Below are positions 32,938-44,218 of a stretch of 64,000 nt of DNA, piece by piece. The position numbers and the translations under genes are program-made. Each line of letters opens with the position of its first letter. Within the stretch, counting starts at the first letter, position 1. The DNA comes from Leptodontidium sp. MPI-SDFR-AT-0119. Its lineage: Eukaryota; Ascomycota; Leotiomycetes; Helotiales; Leptodontidiaceae. The stretch spans positions 1,116,001 to 1,180,000 of the forward strand of contig JAHLEZ010000012.1 of the NCBI GenBank assembly GCA_020726505.1, read 5' to 3'. A model generated the notes under the pieces. It made no database searches, had not been told where the DNA came from, and worked only from the letters and a program-made list of their open reading frames with translations.

Positions 32938-34656
32938 TCAATCGACGCCAGCATACACATCCACCAGGATATTTACGCCTGCTACCACGATCTCAGCCGC
33001 GATTAGGACGATAACTGTTGTGCTGTTAGTTCCGGCTTTGATTATGATAAAAGATGGTTAATGAAGGAGGGGCAGGACTTACCAATCCACTCCAGCATCT
33101 CGCCATGTCCATGACTTAACTGATCCTTCAGAACAGCCAATAAATCCGCAATGACATCCAACCTCTCAGTCAGCAGACTGACTCTCTGATCCATCTCCAA
33201 ATAGCTCCTCACGGCCTGATACACAGGTTCTAATTGCGGCTCCACCCAGAAGAGTTCGGGCGTGTCCAGTACGGACCCGTTCAAATGGATATTGATGCGG
33301 AGGATGAAGAGCTCGCCGATTTGCATATTAATCTGCTTGCGGTTGAGAGCTATCTTTCCGGTTGTAGCGATTTGTGTAGGGATGTCTTTGCAGGTTTCGA
33401 TTGTGTTGTCGACTAGCTCTTCGAAGAGAGATGTCTTGTTTTCCATGTTAATAATCATTTCAGTGAGGTGATTGAGAGTACCAGCTTACCTTCACACTCT
33501 GGGCCAAGGCATGCGAGATTGCAAGCTTGGTCATGTAGTTCCCCTTCTCTCTCAATGTGATGAAATCATTGTATATCCGCGCCTGGTACTCCCGGGTATA
33601 GTAGAAATTGAAGCACTCCGTCTCCACGTCGTCCGCGGCCAACTTCTCGCTCTCGAATTTGGCAATCTCTTTCAGAAATCGCTGTTCATGTTGTAAAGAC
33701 ATGCCCCAGATAACCACAACGCCGTAATCGAACAGGAAAACCTCGGGGGTATGCACTTGAGTATCGAAGTCTAGATTGCTCGCGCTCGCAATATTCTCGT
33801 CCCTTAGTTGGCTCTCCACGATCGACGAGCGCATGTGGGGGATCTCGTTTTCACCATTATTCAATGATGTGTCTCCGCCTTCGGTATGCAGGTCAATCAG
33901 ATCTTCTCGGCGCTGCTTGTTGTTGTCCTCCACCTCAATGGCACTGTCCGAGTGCCTCCTCTCTCGCATCTGCGCTGGCATGGACTGTACCTCCATCATC
34001 CTGCTTGCTGCTCGTTCTGATATCCTGCCATAATGGTATGGAGTATATATGCACTCGTCGAATTGTTTCGGGTTCGCACCCTTCGCTTTCCCTCTGCCTT
34101 TGAGGAAGCGCATCAGGTTGTCCAGCTGGTACTTGTTCGCTGTGCAGTATGCTGTGACTCGTGGCAATCGATCCCGATCCGCTTTCCCCAGTCTCGCAGC
34201 ATCTCTTCGTGCAGTAGGATCCTTGATTCTCGTGTATTGGGAATAGACATCTCGTCCGCTTTCCTCATCTGGGCCATCGTCACCAAAGTCTGGATTGGGA
34301 AGCAGCTTGAGTTTCTGGGTATTCTTCGTCGTTCTCTGCGGTCCGATTTTCGAGACGGGTGCAGTGGACATGGGCATAAGAGGTGAGCCAGAGCTGTTTC
34401 TGCGACGTAGTCTGCTGTTCAATGCTGAGAGCATGGGCTGCTGTGAGGCCTGGAGGGAGGCATTTCCAGGTAGGATAGAGGATGGAATAGCTGGTGTAGG
34501 GCGGGGGACAGAGCTAGTGCCGTTGTCGATCGAAATCACGGATGGGTTCGGATTGAAGGTTACATTTCGACCTTTTCGTTGTGTATCCAGAGAGCTGGGA
34601 GCTGCTGCAGCTGAGGGGAGGAGAGGGGTGCTCTCAGTCGTACTTGTGGAAGCCAT
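32938..34656 (-). CDS. RMD1/RMND1-family protein (DUF155)
   Basis: Three exons (34656-33490, 33434-33083, 33014-32938) give 531 aa. The N-terminal 110 residues are low-complexity Ser/Pro-rich. Then come RVTAYCTANKYQLDNLMRFLKGR, a disordered Ser/Glu insert, and the DUF155 core (VFLFDYGVVVIWGMSLQHEQRFLKEIAKFE, DVETECFNFYYTREYQARIYNDFITL, GKIALNRKQINMQIGELFILR, WVEPQLEPVYQAVRSYLEMDQRVSLLTERLDVIADLL). A single C-terminal membrane segment (VIVLIAAEIVVAGVNILV) is encoded by the last small exon. The family covers yeast Rmd1/Rmd8 and human mitochondrial RMND1. The N-terminus here is not mitochondrial in look, so the cytosolic Rmd1/Rmd8 type is likelier. Biochemical function is not established. Confidence 0.88.
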
Positions 34657-36151
34657 TGGAAATCAATTGGAAGGGCAGAGAGTTCCTCGCAGATCATAGG
34701 TCTGACGGATCCGAAGCCATGAGCTTATATTGATGCTTCGTGATGGTCGAAGTAGAAAGGACGGATTTCTTCAACTGCAGCGCGGCCTGTTCCTCTTTCT
34801 ATGACGTCCAGCGGACTTTGCTCGACAGGTCTTGACTCTCCACTAGTGCCCGTTTTTTGGGTGGGCCACATGCAAAGCCCAACGTCGCTCGGTCGAAATC
34901 GCTATCGATCCAGGAACAAGTCAAATCACATTTATTCCTCTGGAGCATTTGAGGTGGAAAATGAAAATACTGAAAGGGACTCACGACTCTCAGCTCACGA
35001 GAAGATGACTTGTACTTTTCTTTAGGGCAGGCAAGGTCATAGTCTCTGTGCTGTGCGAATTCACTTGATATTAATTCTTTGTTTTTAATTCATTTATCTG
35101 AAGGCATCTCTCTCTCTCACTTTGAATATTGTTAGTTCATGACTTGACATCTGTCTACTATGTAATTCTAGGCTCGGTGCTGTCCTATCTGCGATTTACT
35201 TGGACGGCCATCGACTCGGAAAACTAGCTTTTACATGACGGAGCTTTTCAGTTCTAAAACTTCCTAAATCGCGAGGAGGGTTTGAAATACTTTTTGAAAA
35301 AAAAGTGGCAGTGTCCATTTTCTTTAGTTCAAGAGTTTCAGCAAGATTTCGTTTGGAGTAGTTTTCTTTTTCAAAACGATACATTACCATAAAATATATT
35401 GTTTGCCTCCCGCCGGGGAATATTTGGAAGAGAAGATAGAACTTACGGTCTTGGTTGTTTTGGTCCCTTTTTGGGGATGTTTCATGACGTTTACCCAATG
35501 AAGGGGACGTCGGGTCATGGGCGCGCTGGGTTATTGCTGTTAGACAGCTTTGGTACAGCTGATTCGTTTCGTTCATCTGGTTTCATTTCAAACGCTGCGG
35601 CGAATGAAGTTGTTCTCGGCTCGGGAGTGTTGTACACTGTGAGCGTCGGTTCTGGACATGTTAGCCAGGACGTCATGATGATTGAGGAATTGTGTTCCTC
35701 GGTGGCAGCAGACAATGAGGAATGTTGAGGACTTCTCGCTTATTTGGTTACATAACATGCCCAGCGGACGACCAGGCTGATGGGCAGGTATCCCAAAAAG
35801 TTGCTCCTCTGCTTTACTCAGTCCTTTTTGAGCCAATGTGCGTGTTTTGTTACAGGTGATTCATGTACCCGGAATTTGGATAAGGTCACTTGTCAACTCG
35901 GCCAGTTATATCATCGTCGGTTCATCAAAGCCTGCTTGAATTCAATACTAACGCCTAAAAGACCCTTTTACTTTCTCATTCTGTCAGCAGCGCTGCAAAG
36001 GCGCGGTCAAATACCATCTCTCCCGCCCTCCGGATCATTCGAAAGGAGCAAGTTCTTGAGGGTATCGTGGATTTCGCCCGTCGTCAAGCTCGCATGTAGA
36101 GCGATCAGCTACTGCGTCTCCGCCAGTATGTATGTCCTCTTGGTCGCTTAA
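34657..36151. other. Intergenic region
   Basis: About 1.5 kb holding the promoter of the RMD1-like gene and the 3' flank of the F-box pseudogene. Open frames at 34801-35025, 35196-35576 and 35399-35728 lack domains or codon bias. Confidence 0.45.
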
Positions 36152-38359
36152 TTATTCTTCACCTCCAGGTCCTTGAAATTCTTCGGGGGATTCATTAGTC
36201 GAGCCTCCATCACTGTCTTCATCGTCTCCGTCATCGTCTCCGTCATCGTCTTCGTCATCGTCTTCATCATCGTCGCGAGCAGCGGCTTCATCAAAGTATG
36301 CCCAATGGCAATGTGGGTCCTCATCTTCAGATGAGGATGGATAGGAAGATGGATGGGGGAGTTGCAGCGATGGCCACTTAGCCGTACGTCTCAAACTACC
36401 CCGCTGTTCGTACTCCCCATTATGGCAGCATATTCCAGCTTGTGCTTGCGAGATGAGAACTTCCTTACAAGATGATCTTCAAATGGATCGTAGTCTTCGT
36501 CTGTACTGCTTGGAGGACGCTCGGACCCTAGATGACAGTGGAGTTACCGGTCATTATGAAATTGACATGATAGCAATATTATGAAAGAATAAGCAAGAAT
36601 ATTTCAGGATGGTCCTGAGAAGAGTTGAAGGGTCGGTTGGCCCCATCGATACTTACAGTCATGAAGGTGAATCTTAATCTTGTTGTACGGGTGACCCATC
36701 TTCTGTTCGTGCAGAGGCTTCATTATTATTGCCACCCCATCATATTCAGGATCGATACTGTCATCCTCCACACCGCCAACAGGAAGAATGTCCGTAGCAT
36801 AAAGAGTCAAATCTTTCAGCTCTCTGGCTCCAGCTAATTCAAGGAGGAAGTCAGAGATCTGGGTACAGGCGTCAGCATTTTGAACGAAGTTGTCAAGCAG
36901 CCGAGCTAAATATGCTCTTAAAACTCTGATTACTTGAAAAATTTGCTCGCATCTCTAGCACTGTGTTCACAGGACGATGGTATATCTACTGTAAGATCAA
37001 CAATACTGGGGCATACCCGCATGATATCTTTTCGAAGCGATGGAGACATCGGGTCGAGGAATTTTATTTTGGCATGATTTGTCAATCTCAGCTTTCGTAG
37101 TCTGCTGCCAGTTTCATAAGCTCCCTTATGTCCACAGATTGTTGCCATGCCTCCTGTTCAATCTTGAAGCTAGACAACTCTCGGCATTCTTAGAGAAGAG
37201 ATGTTATCTACGACCTGGGCGCCCTTTTGTACACGGATAACTTATAGTCGAGCTTGATAGTTCGAAGGCGGGACAAGTTTTGGATGGGAATGTTTAGGTG
37301 GAACTCTTTGTACTTGGAGGGGCAAATACTCAGGGAGCGAAGGTTTGAGAAATCCCACATCTGGTTCATATCTTCCTAGACTGTTGTTAGCAGTGTCCTA
37401 TCCCAGTCATCATGGGAGTGCTATGAATCGAAGGTACAGCACTTACCGCTGTGTATGCCCAAATCGCCTCCTCAAGTATGAACTTTTGCATTGGGGGATA
37501 CTTTCGGCCAGTGGGCACAGGTCCCACAGTTATTGAACTGGTGTTACCAGTGATACACAAACTAGCCAAAATGTTGACAGGGAGCCCTGGCGGCTCTAAT
37601 CCATGGCTAGTATCGTAAATGGTTCCGTATGCAGCCAATGCTGATTCTTTTTCAGGTACTCCATTGGGCATTTTGCAAATGCGTTCTGACTTTAAAAGGC
37701 CATATGGCAATCGGTCAATTGACATGAATGATCCAAAAAGATCTTCGGAGAATGAACATGATGCTTGTGCCTTCTGACCATGAAGAAATGCATTGCAAAG
37801 TATCGACATTTCGAGTGAGCGCTGTGCTACGCTAACGAAACCGTCTGGGGTTCGATGGGCCCACCTATTCGCTCATCAGCCTTGGCCGTCACTCTGGGAA
37901 ATCTCAGCAAAACCCTTGCCCAAAGTATTCTAGAACTCGAGAACTCTCCACAATCGTTGCTAGCTTATCTAGAGCAAGCTGTTTCTTTATGGAGTAGACC
38001 TGGATCTCTCTTGTGTACTGACGCATACATTGTTGGAAATGATCTGCTGCAGCTCCTTGCACACCTGGAAGTGCTTAGAATGGCCCAACAGACGATATGT
38101 CCATATCCAGTAGGCAAGAGGGGTGATGATCTCGTTGAAAGTCTTTGATACAAGTCGCAGGGATTGGAACCAGGCTCGCAACCTTCTCACATAATCTTCG
38201 TTATCAGTTAAGTTGGGTACCCAGAGCTGGACCTAAATACAAAACAGGGTCAGCACAATCTGAAAGGCAGGGAAACTGTTAGAATGATCTCACCTCATTG
38301 AACACCATATACCAAATATCGCTGATGAGAGTAACGAATTTTGGGCCAGGGGTCTCCAT
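36152..38359 (-). pseudogene. F-box/LRR-type protein, disrupted by several frameshifts
   Basis: The first exon (38359-38294, METPGPKFVTLISDIWYMVFNEV) and the next one from 38232 (LWVPN, then RLRAWFQSLRLVSKTFNEI and PLAYWIWTYRLLG) have the pattern of an F-box plus start of leucine-rich repeats. Downstream pieces fit the same protein: REIQVYSIKKQLALDKLATIV, LSMSILCNAFLHG, WDFSNLRSLSICPSKY, LRLTNHAKIKFLDP, DFLLELAGARELKDLTLYA, and an Asp-rich C-terminus. Introns with good signals connect several pieces, but the reading frame also jumps without splice sites near 38005-38040, 37085-37110, 36930-36955 and 36415-36450. Few or no in-frame stops occur apart from these. A recent pseudogene or consensus errors could explain it. 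F-box proteins recruit substrates to SCF ubiquitin ligases. Confidence 0.6.
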
Positions 38360-38396
38360 GGTTCGATGCTATTGTGCTGGAGAAGTGGAGAGCGAG

Positions 38397-38433
38397 TTGA
38401 TTGCTGCTGCTGCTGCTGTTGTTGTTGTTGTTG
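38397..38433. repeat. Trinucleotide repeat (TGC/TTG)n
   Basis: Uninterrupted TGCTGCTGCTGCTG then TTGTTGTTGTTG lies just upstream of the F-box pseudogene start at 38359. In one minus-strand frame it would encode a Gln run, but it is 5' of the predicted start, so leader DNA is the better reading. Confidence 0.6.
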
Positions 38434-38638
38434 TTGAGGGAAGAGAAAAAATATGAATGTGGGCAGGAAGCAACTGTCTTTTATCTCTGAAATTAGAGCA
38501 CTCCTGAATGCAGCCACTAGTCCGAAGTCATAGAATCGAATAAGGAGAAGGTGTCATTCCTGCTAGACTGCGAACGAAGCGGGACGGCGCTAGCTAAGCG
38601 ACCTCTGAGTAGACACGAACGACTGCAAAGGAGATTTA

Positions 38639-39101
38639 CGAACCTAAAAGCACGGGTCCGTGTTCCACAGGGCATTTTGCCGAATTTTCAGCCCTGAACC
38701 TCCAAATCACTAATTATGACTACAACACCCCGCCTCGACGATTAGCACTATATAAAAGGCTTTTAAATTACTACGAAACATAAGGAGACTATGCTTTAGT
38801 TACACTAGTACGAAAAAGACCCGATTTGCGTTCTTTAATTGCGATATAAGAACCTTGTTACAGGTGAGCCTTTTTCTAAGAGTTTGATTCGCAAAATCCT
38901 TGGCTACGTAGTAGTTGAAGAATAAGAGGCTATGCCTTAGGATTAGATTAATTAGTTAATTTTGAAGCAAGAGCATTAGGTAACTGTACTTATATAGCGC
39001 TATAAGTGATTTACTCCTAATTAAATTCTACTTTAGTACGTAGCTTTTATGAATATGCTTGAAAATGCCCCGTGGAGCACGGACCTGTGCTTTCAGGTTC
39101 G
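38639..39101. mobile_element. MITE with 40-bp TIRs, PIF/Harbinger-like
   Basis: The segment is 463 bp and has no coding capacity. Its ends are 40-bp terminal inverted repeats: left 38639-38678 (starts CGAACCTAAAAGCACGGG) and right 39062-39101 (ends TTTCAGGTTCG). They match at 36 of 40 positions, and all four differences are transitions. The element is flanked by TTA on both sides (38636-38638 and 39102-39104), which fits the 3-bp TWA/TTA target duplication of PIF/Harbinger elements. The interior is AT-rich. A parent transposase is not in this window. Confidence 0.75.
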
Positions 39102-39104
39102 TTA

Positions 39105-40490
39105 GATGGAACATCAAAGTAGCAAGAAATTGGCCAACGTACCTTACCAGTGTAATTAAACTATGCGACTTTCGTTGTATCCAGCCTCTTCGCATTAAAA
39201 AAACAAGAAAATGCCGTTCAACTTTTAAGCGATTAACCGAGGCGGGCATATTTTTTTCTCAGCGTTCAGGGGCAGAAAGACCGAAGAAAATAGTAAACGT
39301 GACTTCAAATAAAGGAAAAGCCACACAAAGAAGCAAAAGGTGGCAACACGAAATTCACATTGGACCTTCTGACCTTTGAAAATTTCTACAAGTTTCCAAG
39401 CCCCAGTAGTTCAAATGATAAAATGCTGATATCCAGTCCAGCCGTGGAACGTGGAACGGTGGAAGCCGCTCTATGTTCATAGAACATCGCCGAAGTAGAC
39501 TAAATCAAGAATACGAAATCGTTTAGTAACTCAATTAAATGCTTTTTGAAATATTTTATTTAGGTATGTTTGCCCTCATATATAAAAGAAGGGCTTTCTA
39601 GCGCTCAGTCGTAGTGCATTTATTCTTATTATTTAATTATGAAAATGCGCTACTCGCTGCTACAAAGCTTGCAAATTATTCCTTTTGCTCTCTAGGTTGA
39701 CTAAACAAATCAAAGTTGGCAATTCAGGCATCGTTTAGAGCAAAAACAAAAATAATTTGGAGGCTGTCGAGGCCGGGGCGGGGAAGAGGATTATGCTTAC
39801 CTTTTTTTTTTTTTTTTTTTTTGATATTCTTCTTCAATTGTTCGTAATGCTTGCAGAAAGCGCACACAAGATTTCCTGAGGATTGACTACCAACTTTCAA
39901 GAAACCGGCGAATTCCGCTTGGATGGGACAACGCCCTTCTGAACAGATCCGGAAACTCAATTCCGGGGCTCTCATCACAGGATGGATATCTCGTGGGAAA
40001 ACTACCACAGTTTAGCGTAGGCTACGGGTGCTGGCTGGCACGCAGTGGTGGTTTGCAAGTTGTGAGTTTTTTGAATTTTTTTTTTGACTGGTTAGATTTG
40101 CTGCGGCCATTTGGAGGGCTCCACAGCAAGGCTCATGAGTGTGTTCGAAATACTCGGGAAAAGAGGTTTGGCGGATTCTAAACTTGTTATTTAGCAAGGG
40201 AAGCTGATCGAACATGTGTTCTAGGCCTCGGCAAGCCTCCGAATGATTGGTTTGTTGACAGAAAATTCGCGTATGTCAATCTATAAGGTGCCTGTCCAGT
40301 AAGAGCCGGGTTAAGCCGGGGATATCAGGACTAGCGGAGTCGATTCGCTTGAGCAGGCTCTTCATATGCTTCAGCATCTTTCCAAATATTCATATATTCT
40401 TCTCAGAACGAGCAGGAATTAGTGGGGTGACAGGATCTCGGCTTGCATGAAGACAATCACGCATGAAACTTCAAATCCTAGATTCAACAA
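39105..40490. other. Intergenic region with poly(T) tract
   Basis: AT-rich at 39500-39660. A run of about 24 T lies near 39800-39823 and shorter T/A runs near 40070-40086. No gene or complete element is seen; the open frame at 39059-39379 starts inside the MITE terminus and has no support. Confidence 0.45.
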
Positions 40491-41422
40491 CTAAAGAGGC
40501 TTGCGACCCCAGACGCAAACCATCGGACCTTTTGCTCCCACCTCAACCAAGTACTTCTCAAGTCTGTCTGGCAGAGTTTCAAGTTGATCATTCGTAAATC
40601 CCTGAACCTGAAGCGCTATACACCATTAACATTGGCTTTCAGCACAAGCAGACATGAACCTTGACTAACCTTTCGCACCAATACAAACAGCCTTGGCACC
40701 CAGCACAAAAGCGTAAACACTCTTCTTCGCAATATCCCCGTCCACACATGCCTTTCCATACGGCACATCAATGACCTTGACCTCCACATCCACCAAGCCA
40801 GCTTCAACCAGCCACTCTTCCAACTGACTGGCATAACCCCAATGCGCACCCACTGCAGAGAACATTGCGTCCAGCAGGTCAGCAAGCTCATGCAAAGCTC
40901 CTGGGATATCTTTCACCCTCTGAAAATCCATTTCTTCAATTTGAATCCATCCTCCTGGCTTCAGCAAACCGACAAGATTCTTCACGGCTTCCGAGACTGG
41001 GAAAGCACCGCAGCCTGCAAGTCCGTTGCGGGAATGAACGAGGGAGAATTCCCCAGCGAGTTCAGCAGGCCAGGGCTTGGTGATATCTTGAACCTGGAAA
41101 GCGATATCCTCTGTCGGAGAGGCGGGGAAGACATTGGGGTTTATATCCGTTCCGATGAAAGAATGCGGGGTGGCTACAAGTGATTGAATATCGCGAAGCC
41201 AGAGACCTTCCTGGTTAGCTTGTTACAGAACAAAGACTGAGGGGTCATACCATCTGCTGTTGCGGAATCAAGAATCTTCAAACCTGGCCGAGAGAGGTCG
41301 ATTGGTGCTAGAATAAGAGATGGGAAAGCTGATTTCATAACTTCATGCTGGATGGCCAGACGGTGGATCTCTTGCTCGTCGGAACCAAAATCAATTTGCA
41401 GTGGTTTCTCTGTGGCGTCCAT
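40491..41422 (-). CDS. SAM-dependent methyltransferase (LaeA/UMTA-like)
   Basis: Three exons (41422-41251, 41206-40670, 40615-40491) give 277 aa. Class I fold motifs are visible: motif I ILDSATADGLWLRDI (about 50-65), FIGTDINPNVFP (acidic residue binding SAM ribose), VQDITKPWPAE, FSLVHSRNGLAG and LLKPGGWIQIEEMD. In motif I the usual glycine-rich GxGxG is DSATADG, as in many fungal UMTA-type methyltransferases. The first intron is only 44 bp (acceptor GGAAG), chosen to restore DGLWLRD. Substrates in this family are usually small secondary metabolites, or unknown. It neighbours no recognisable biosynthetic backbone gene. Confidence 0.85.
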
Positions 41423-42697
41423 GTTGAATAGGTATCGAGACGGGATTCCTGAAAATATGAACTATCTGGAGGGGACTTGGAGAACGCAACGTTCATGGAC
41501 ATACTACTTGATATTTGCTGCTTAAATGTCATGAGAACATAGGGTAGGGAATGACGACGATCGCTCCCCGGGGATAGCAAGTTTGATAGGTAAGTCTTAT
41601 TCGTCTTACGAATTAACAAATCTGGTTGGCTGGGATACGATTGTCAGCAGCCTGCCATGGATGTCTTGACATTTTCATCTTTAGCGAATCAATCAGCAAT
41701 GACACCCCGTCGACTTTAAGACGGTTTTGGGAATTAATTACGGACAGTTCTGGGACAAACGGCATTCATTCAAGCTCCCCAACTCATTCTCATTCTATCC
41801 CATGGCAGCCGAATTCCCCTCAACTGTGGAGAACCCTCACCTTTTCTTTGGCGAGATTTTATTTTCAACTCTAAACATTCTTCTTGACCACCTTCAACAC
41901 AGAAGCTTCAGCGTCGGTGTACATCCAATGTTTAAGGTTCAATACTTCCTGTGCGATATGTAGGAGGGTAACATGAGCAAGGTCAATACTTGAGGTCCTC
42001 CACTCCCCCTTGAGTTGACCCAGCATGACCCAGCATGACCCAGTGTGACCCAGTGAGCAACGGGTACAAGTGCACCGCGTGTAACTTCTTTCCCAACGAG
42101 GAGCGATCTTCAATTCGCATTTGCCTGAGGCACAATCCTCACTTTGTCGTACAGGATTCCCAACGGCGGGTGGGTGTAGATGGTGGACGCAGTGGTGGAT
42201 AACCTCAGCCCTCTCTGGACGTTTCGCTAAGCCGTCCACCCCAGCATTCGTCCCATCAAACGAAAAAGACTTTCTGATCAGATTCTTGTCTAAACTCTAT
42301 TTTCGTTTCTACTTCTTGTTTTAGTGAATATAAGGAGCCTCAGTCTGGGTCTTCTCCCTGTCTAAACTATTCGCTAGAATATTGGGATGGGGAAAATCGG
42401 AGTTGCATTCTTGATAACGACCAAGGAAATGCAACTTGTTGTGGATGGGGATTCGTAAGCATCGACATTGAATTTTTTGACAGACCGAGGAGGCCTGGAA
42501 GTGGAACCGCCAGTGATATGCTGTTATGCTGTGTTTTGACCACAGGGCTATAAGTGTCACTGCATTCCTCGATTTCTTGTCTTCCGTTCTGTATTGCAAT
42601 TGTCTTTCGTGCATCACTTCCCGTTCATCCATTATATGGTACTGCCCTGTGTCGAGGACAGTCGTTACTCCATCGATCTTTATTAATATTGCCCATC
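41423..42697. other. Intergenic region with 10-bp tandem repeat
   Basis: Promoter side of the methyltransferase gene followed by 5' DNA of the tyrosinase pseudogene. Overlapping frames near 41626-41963 and 42321-42632 have no support. The tandem repeat at 42016-42055 is listed separately. Confidence 0.45.
42016..42055. repeat. Four 10-bp tandem units
   Basis: TGACCCAGCA occurs twice, followed by TGACCCAGTG twice, giving four contiguous 10-bp units in phase. It is intergenic. TGACC resembles half of several nuclear-factor sites, but no role can be stated. Confidence 0.7.
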
Positions 42698-43958
42698 CCT
42701 CGCAAAACTATATTCTCTCTCCCTCCTCCTCAGTTTAGTCTCCGTCACAAGCGCAGCTCCACACAGAGCACGGAACTGCAACAGCAGCACATCGTACAAC
42801 ACCACATTCACCAACACAACTCTCCCCGGCCACTACCTCCCGGCGAACATCACCAACCGAACATTCTTCAACAAATCCTGTACAGCAGACACAGTATCAA
42901 TCCGAAAAGAATGGCGTTCACTCACATACGAAGAGAAGATGGCATTCATCAATGCGGAACTGTGCTTGATGGCTCTACCGAACAAAACAAGCTTACCTAG
43001 CACGACGACGAGATTTGATGATTTCCAAGCTGCAGATCAGCAGCGTACTAATGATACTTATGGAGATATTATTCATTATACTGTAGCCATCTTTTCCTAT
43101 CGAAAGACTCCAAGATAAAGTATCGAGGAGCTTAGGAGGGTTTGGGTCAGCTGATGGTTGTGACTTCACTAGGCCCATTCTTGCCATGCCATAGACTGCA
43201 GATACAACGCGTACGAGACAGTCCTGAGAACAGAATGCAACTACACCGGTACTCTCCCATGGCGGGACGAAGCACTCGATGCCGCATCAGGAGATTTCTT
43301 CCAATCCCCAGTCTCTTCCATCCAAAAGAAACCCTGTTAATCCTTCTTCAAAGTGTGGTCTGATACATATGTTGGGGGGAAACGGTTCCTCGATCGACAA
43401 TTGCGTAACAACAGGCCCTTTCGCAAACAGGACAGAGCATATTTGACCCCTTGAGCAGACGACTGACTATTGCTTTGCGCGCAAGTTCAACCAGTCGAAA
43501 GGCCTCGCTTATGGCGCGAGAGCAAATGTTGGTGCTTGCTACGAGTACGGCAGCGTAGACTTCGAGTCTTTCTATGGCTGCATGGCGTACTTGCTACATA
43601 TCGCTAGACATCAAGCGACTAGCGGCGTTGTACGTTACTCTTCTCTTCAAAGGCAGAAGATATGCTAACCATGAGCGTGAATAGATGACCGATGTGCATT
43701 CCTCGCCTGGAGATCCAGTATTCTACTTCCATCACAACTACGCCGATCGTCTGTACTGGCAATGGCAACATATCAACGCCACCGACAGGATGTATGCCAT
43801 TTCAGGCAATACTACCGTGACTGAGCCAGCGACGGGGTGGTAAGCTCTCACGCTGGATTATAAGTTGGATGGATATGTTTGGCGCGGCGGATAATGCTAA
43901 GATTGAGGATGTTATGAATATCCAAGGCGGCTTCTTGTGCTATGCTTTTGACTATTAG
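42698..43958 (+). pseudogene. Tyrosinase-like protein, decayed
   Basis: Segments of a secreted fungal tyrosinase can be followed in order: a signal-peptide-like stretch without ATG near 42704-42750 (LSLLLSLVSVTSA), SIRKEWRSLTYEEKMAFINAELCLMALP, RFDDFQAADQQ, an intron (about 43080-43172), then AYETVLRTECNYTG, VTTGPFANRTEHI, DFESFYGCMA, MTDVHSSPGDPVFYFHHNYADRLYWQWQ and the ending GGFLCYAFDY. The CuA motif, normally HWHRxY, is altered (HAIDCRY). In-frame stops interrupt after FANRTEHI and after EPATGW, and a frameshift precedes the last 30 residues. The CuB region keeps HxxxH-like and FHH histidines. Functional tyrosinases oxidise phenols. This copy cannot make an active enzyme. Confidence 0.75.
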
Positions 43959-43999
43959 ACCTAGGAGGATTGAAGAAGTGTAGTTCGGAGTGTGCCATC

Positions 44000-44218
44000 T
44001 GTAATGGCACGTGCCCTAGCGCTTACTCCCTGTATATATGCGTGTAGAGTGGGGAAGAGATAACCTTCCCTCCTTAGTAATTAGCTTTTATATCATACAA
44101 CATCACTAGCTATTATTTAGTGCCTCTCTAGCTATTCTATTATGGCAAAGTCACCTTAGCGTGCTAGTGATTATTACATTCTAATTGCTTTTCTCTTACT
44201 ATTGGCCTGACTATTACA
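44000..44218 (+). repeat. Putative 5' LTR of element C
   Basis: The AT-rich block begins with TGTAATGG, 41 bp after the tyrosinase pseudogene stop, and the sequence reaches ATTACA at 44213-44218 (or alternatively 44173-44178). TGTAAT...ATTACA would be the inverted ends of an LTR of about 219 (or 179) bp. The partner LTR is outside the window, so the call rests only on the termini and position upstream of gag. Confidence 0.4.

Noticed and set aside
34033..34699. Plus-strand open frames of 117-134 codons
   Set aside because: They are antisense to the RMD1-like coding exon.
38397..38433. Polyglutamine tract in a protein
   Set aside because: The repeat is upstream of the F-box start codon and no supported exon covers it.
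42016..42055. CRISPR-like array
   Set aside because: The 10-bp units are contiguous without spacers, and CRISPR arrays are not expected in a fungal nuclear genome.
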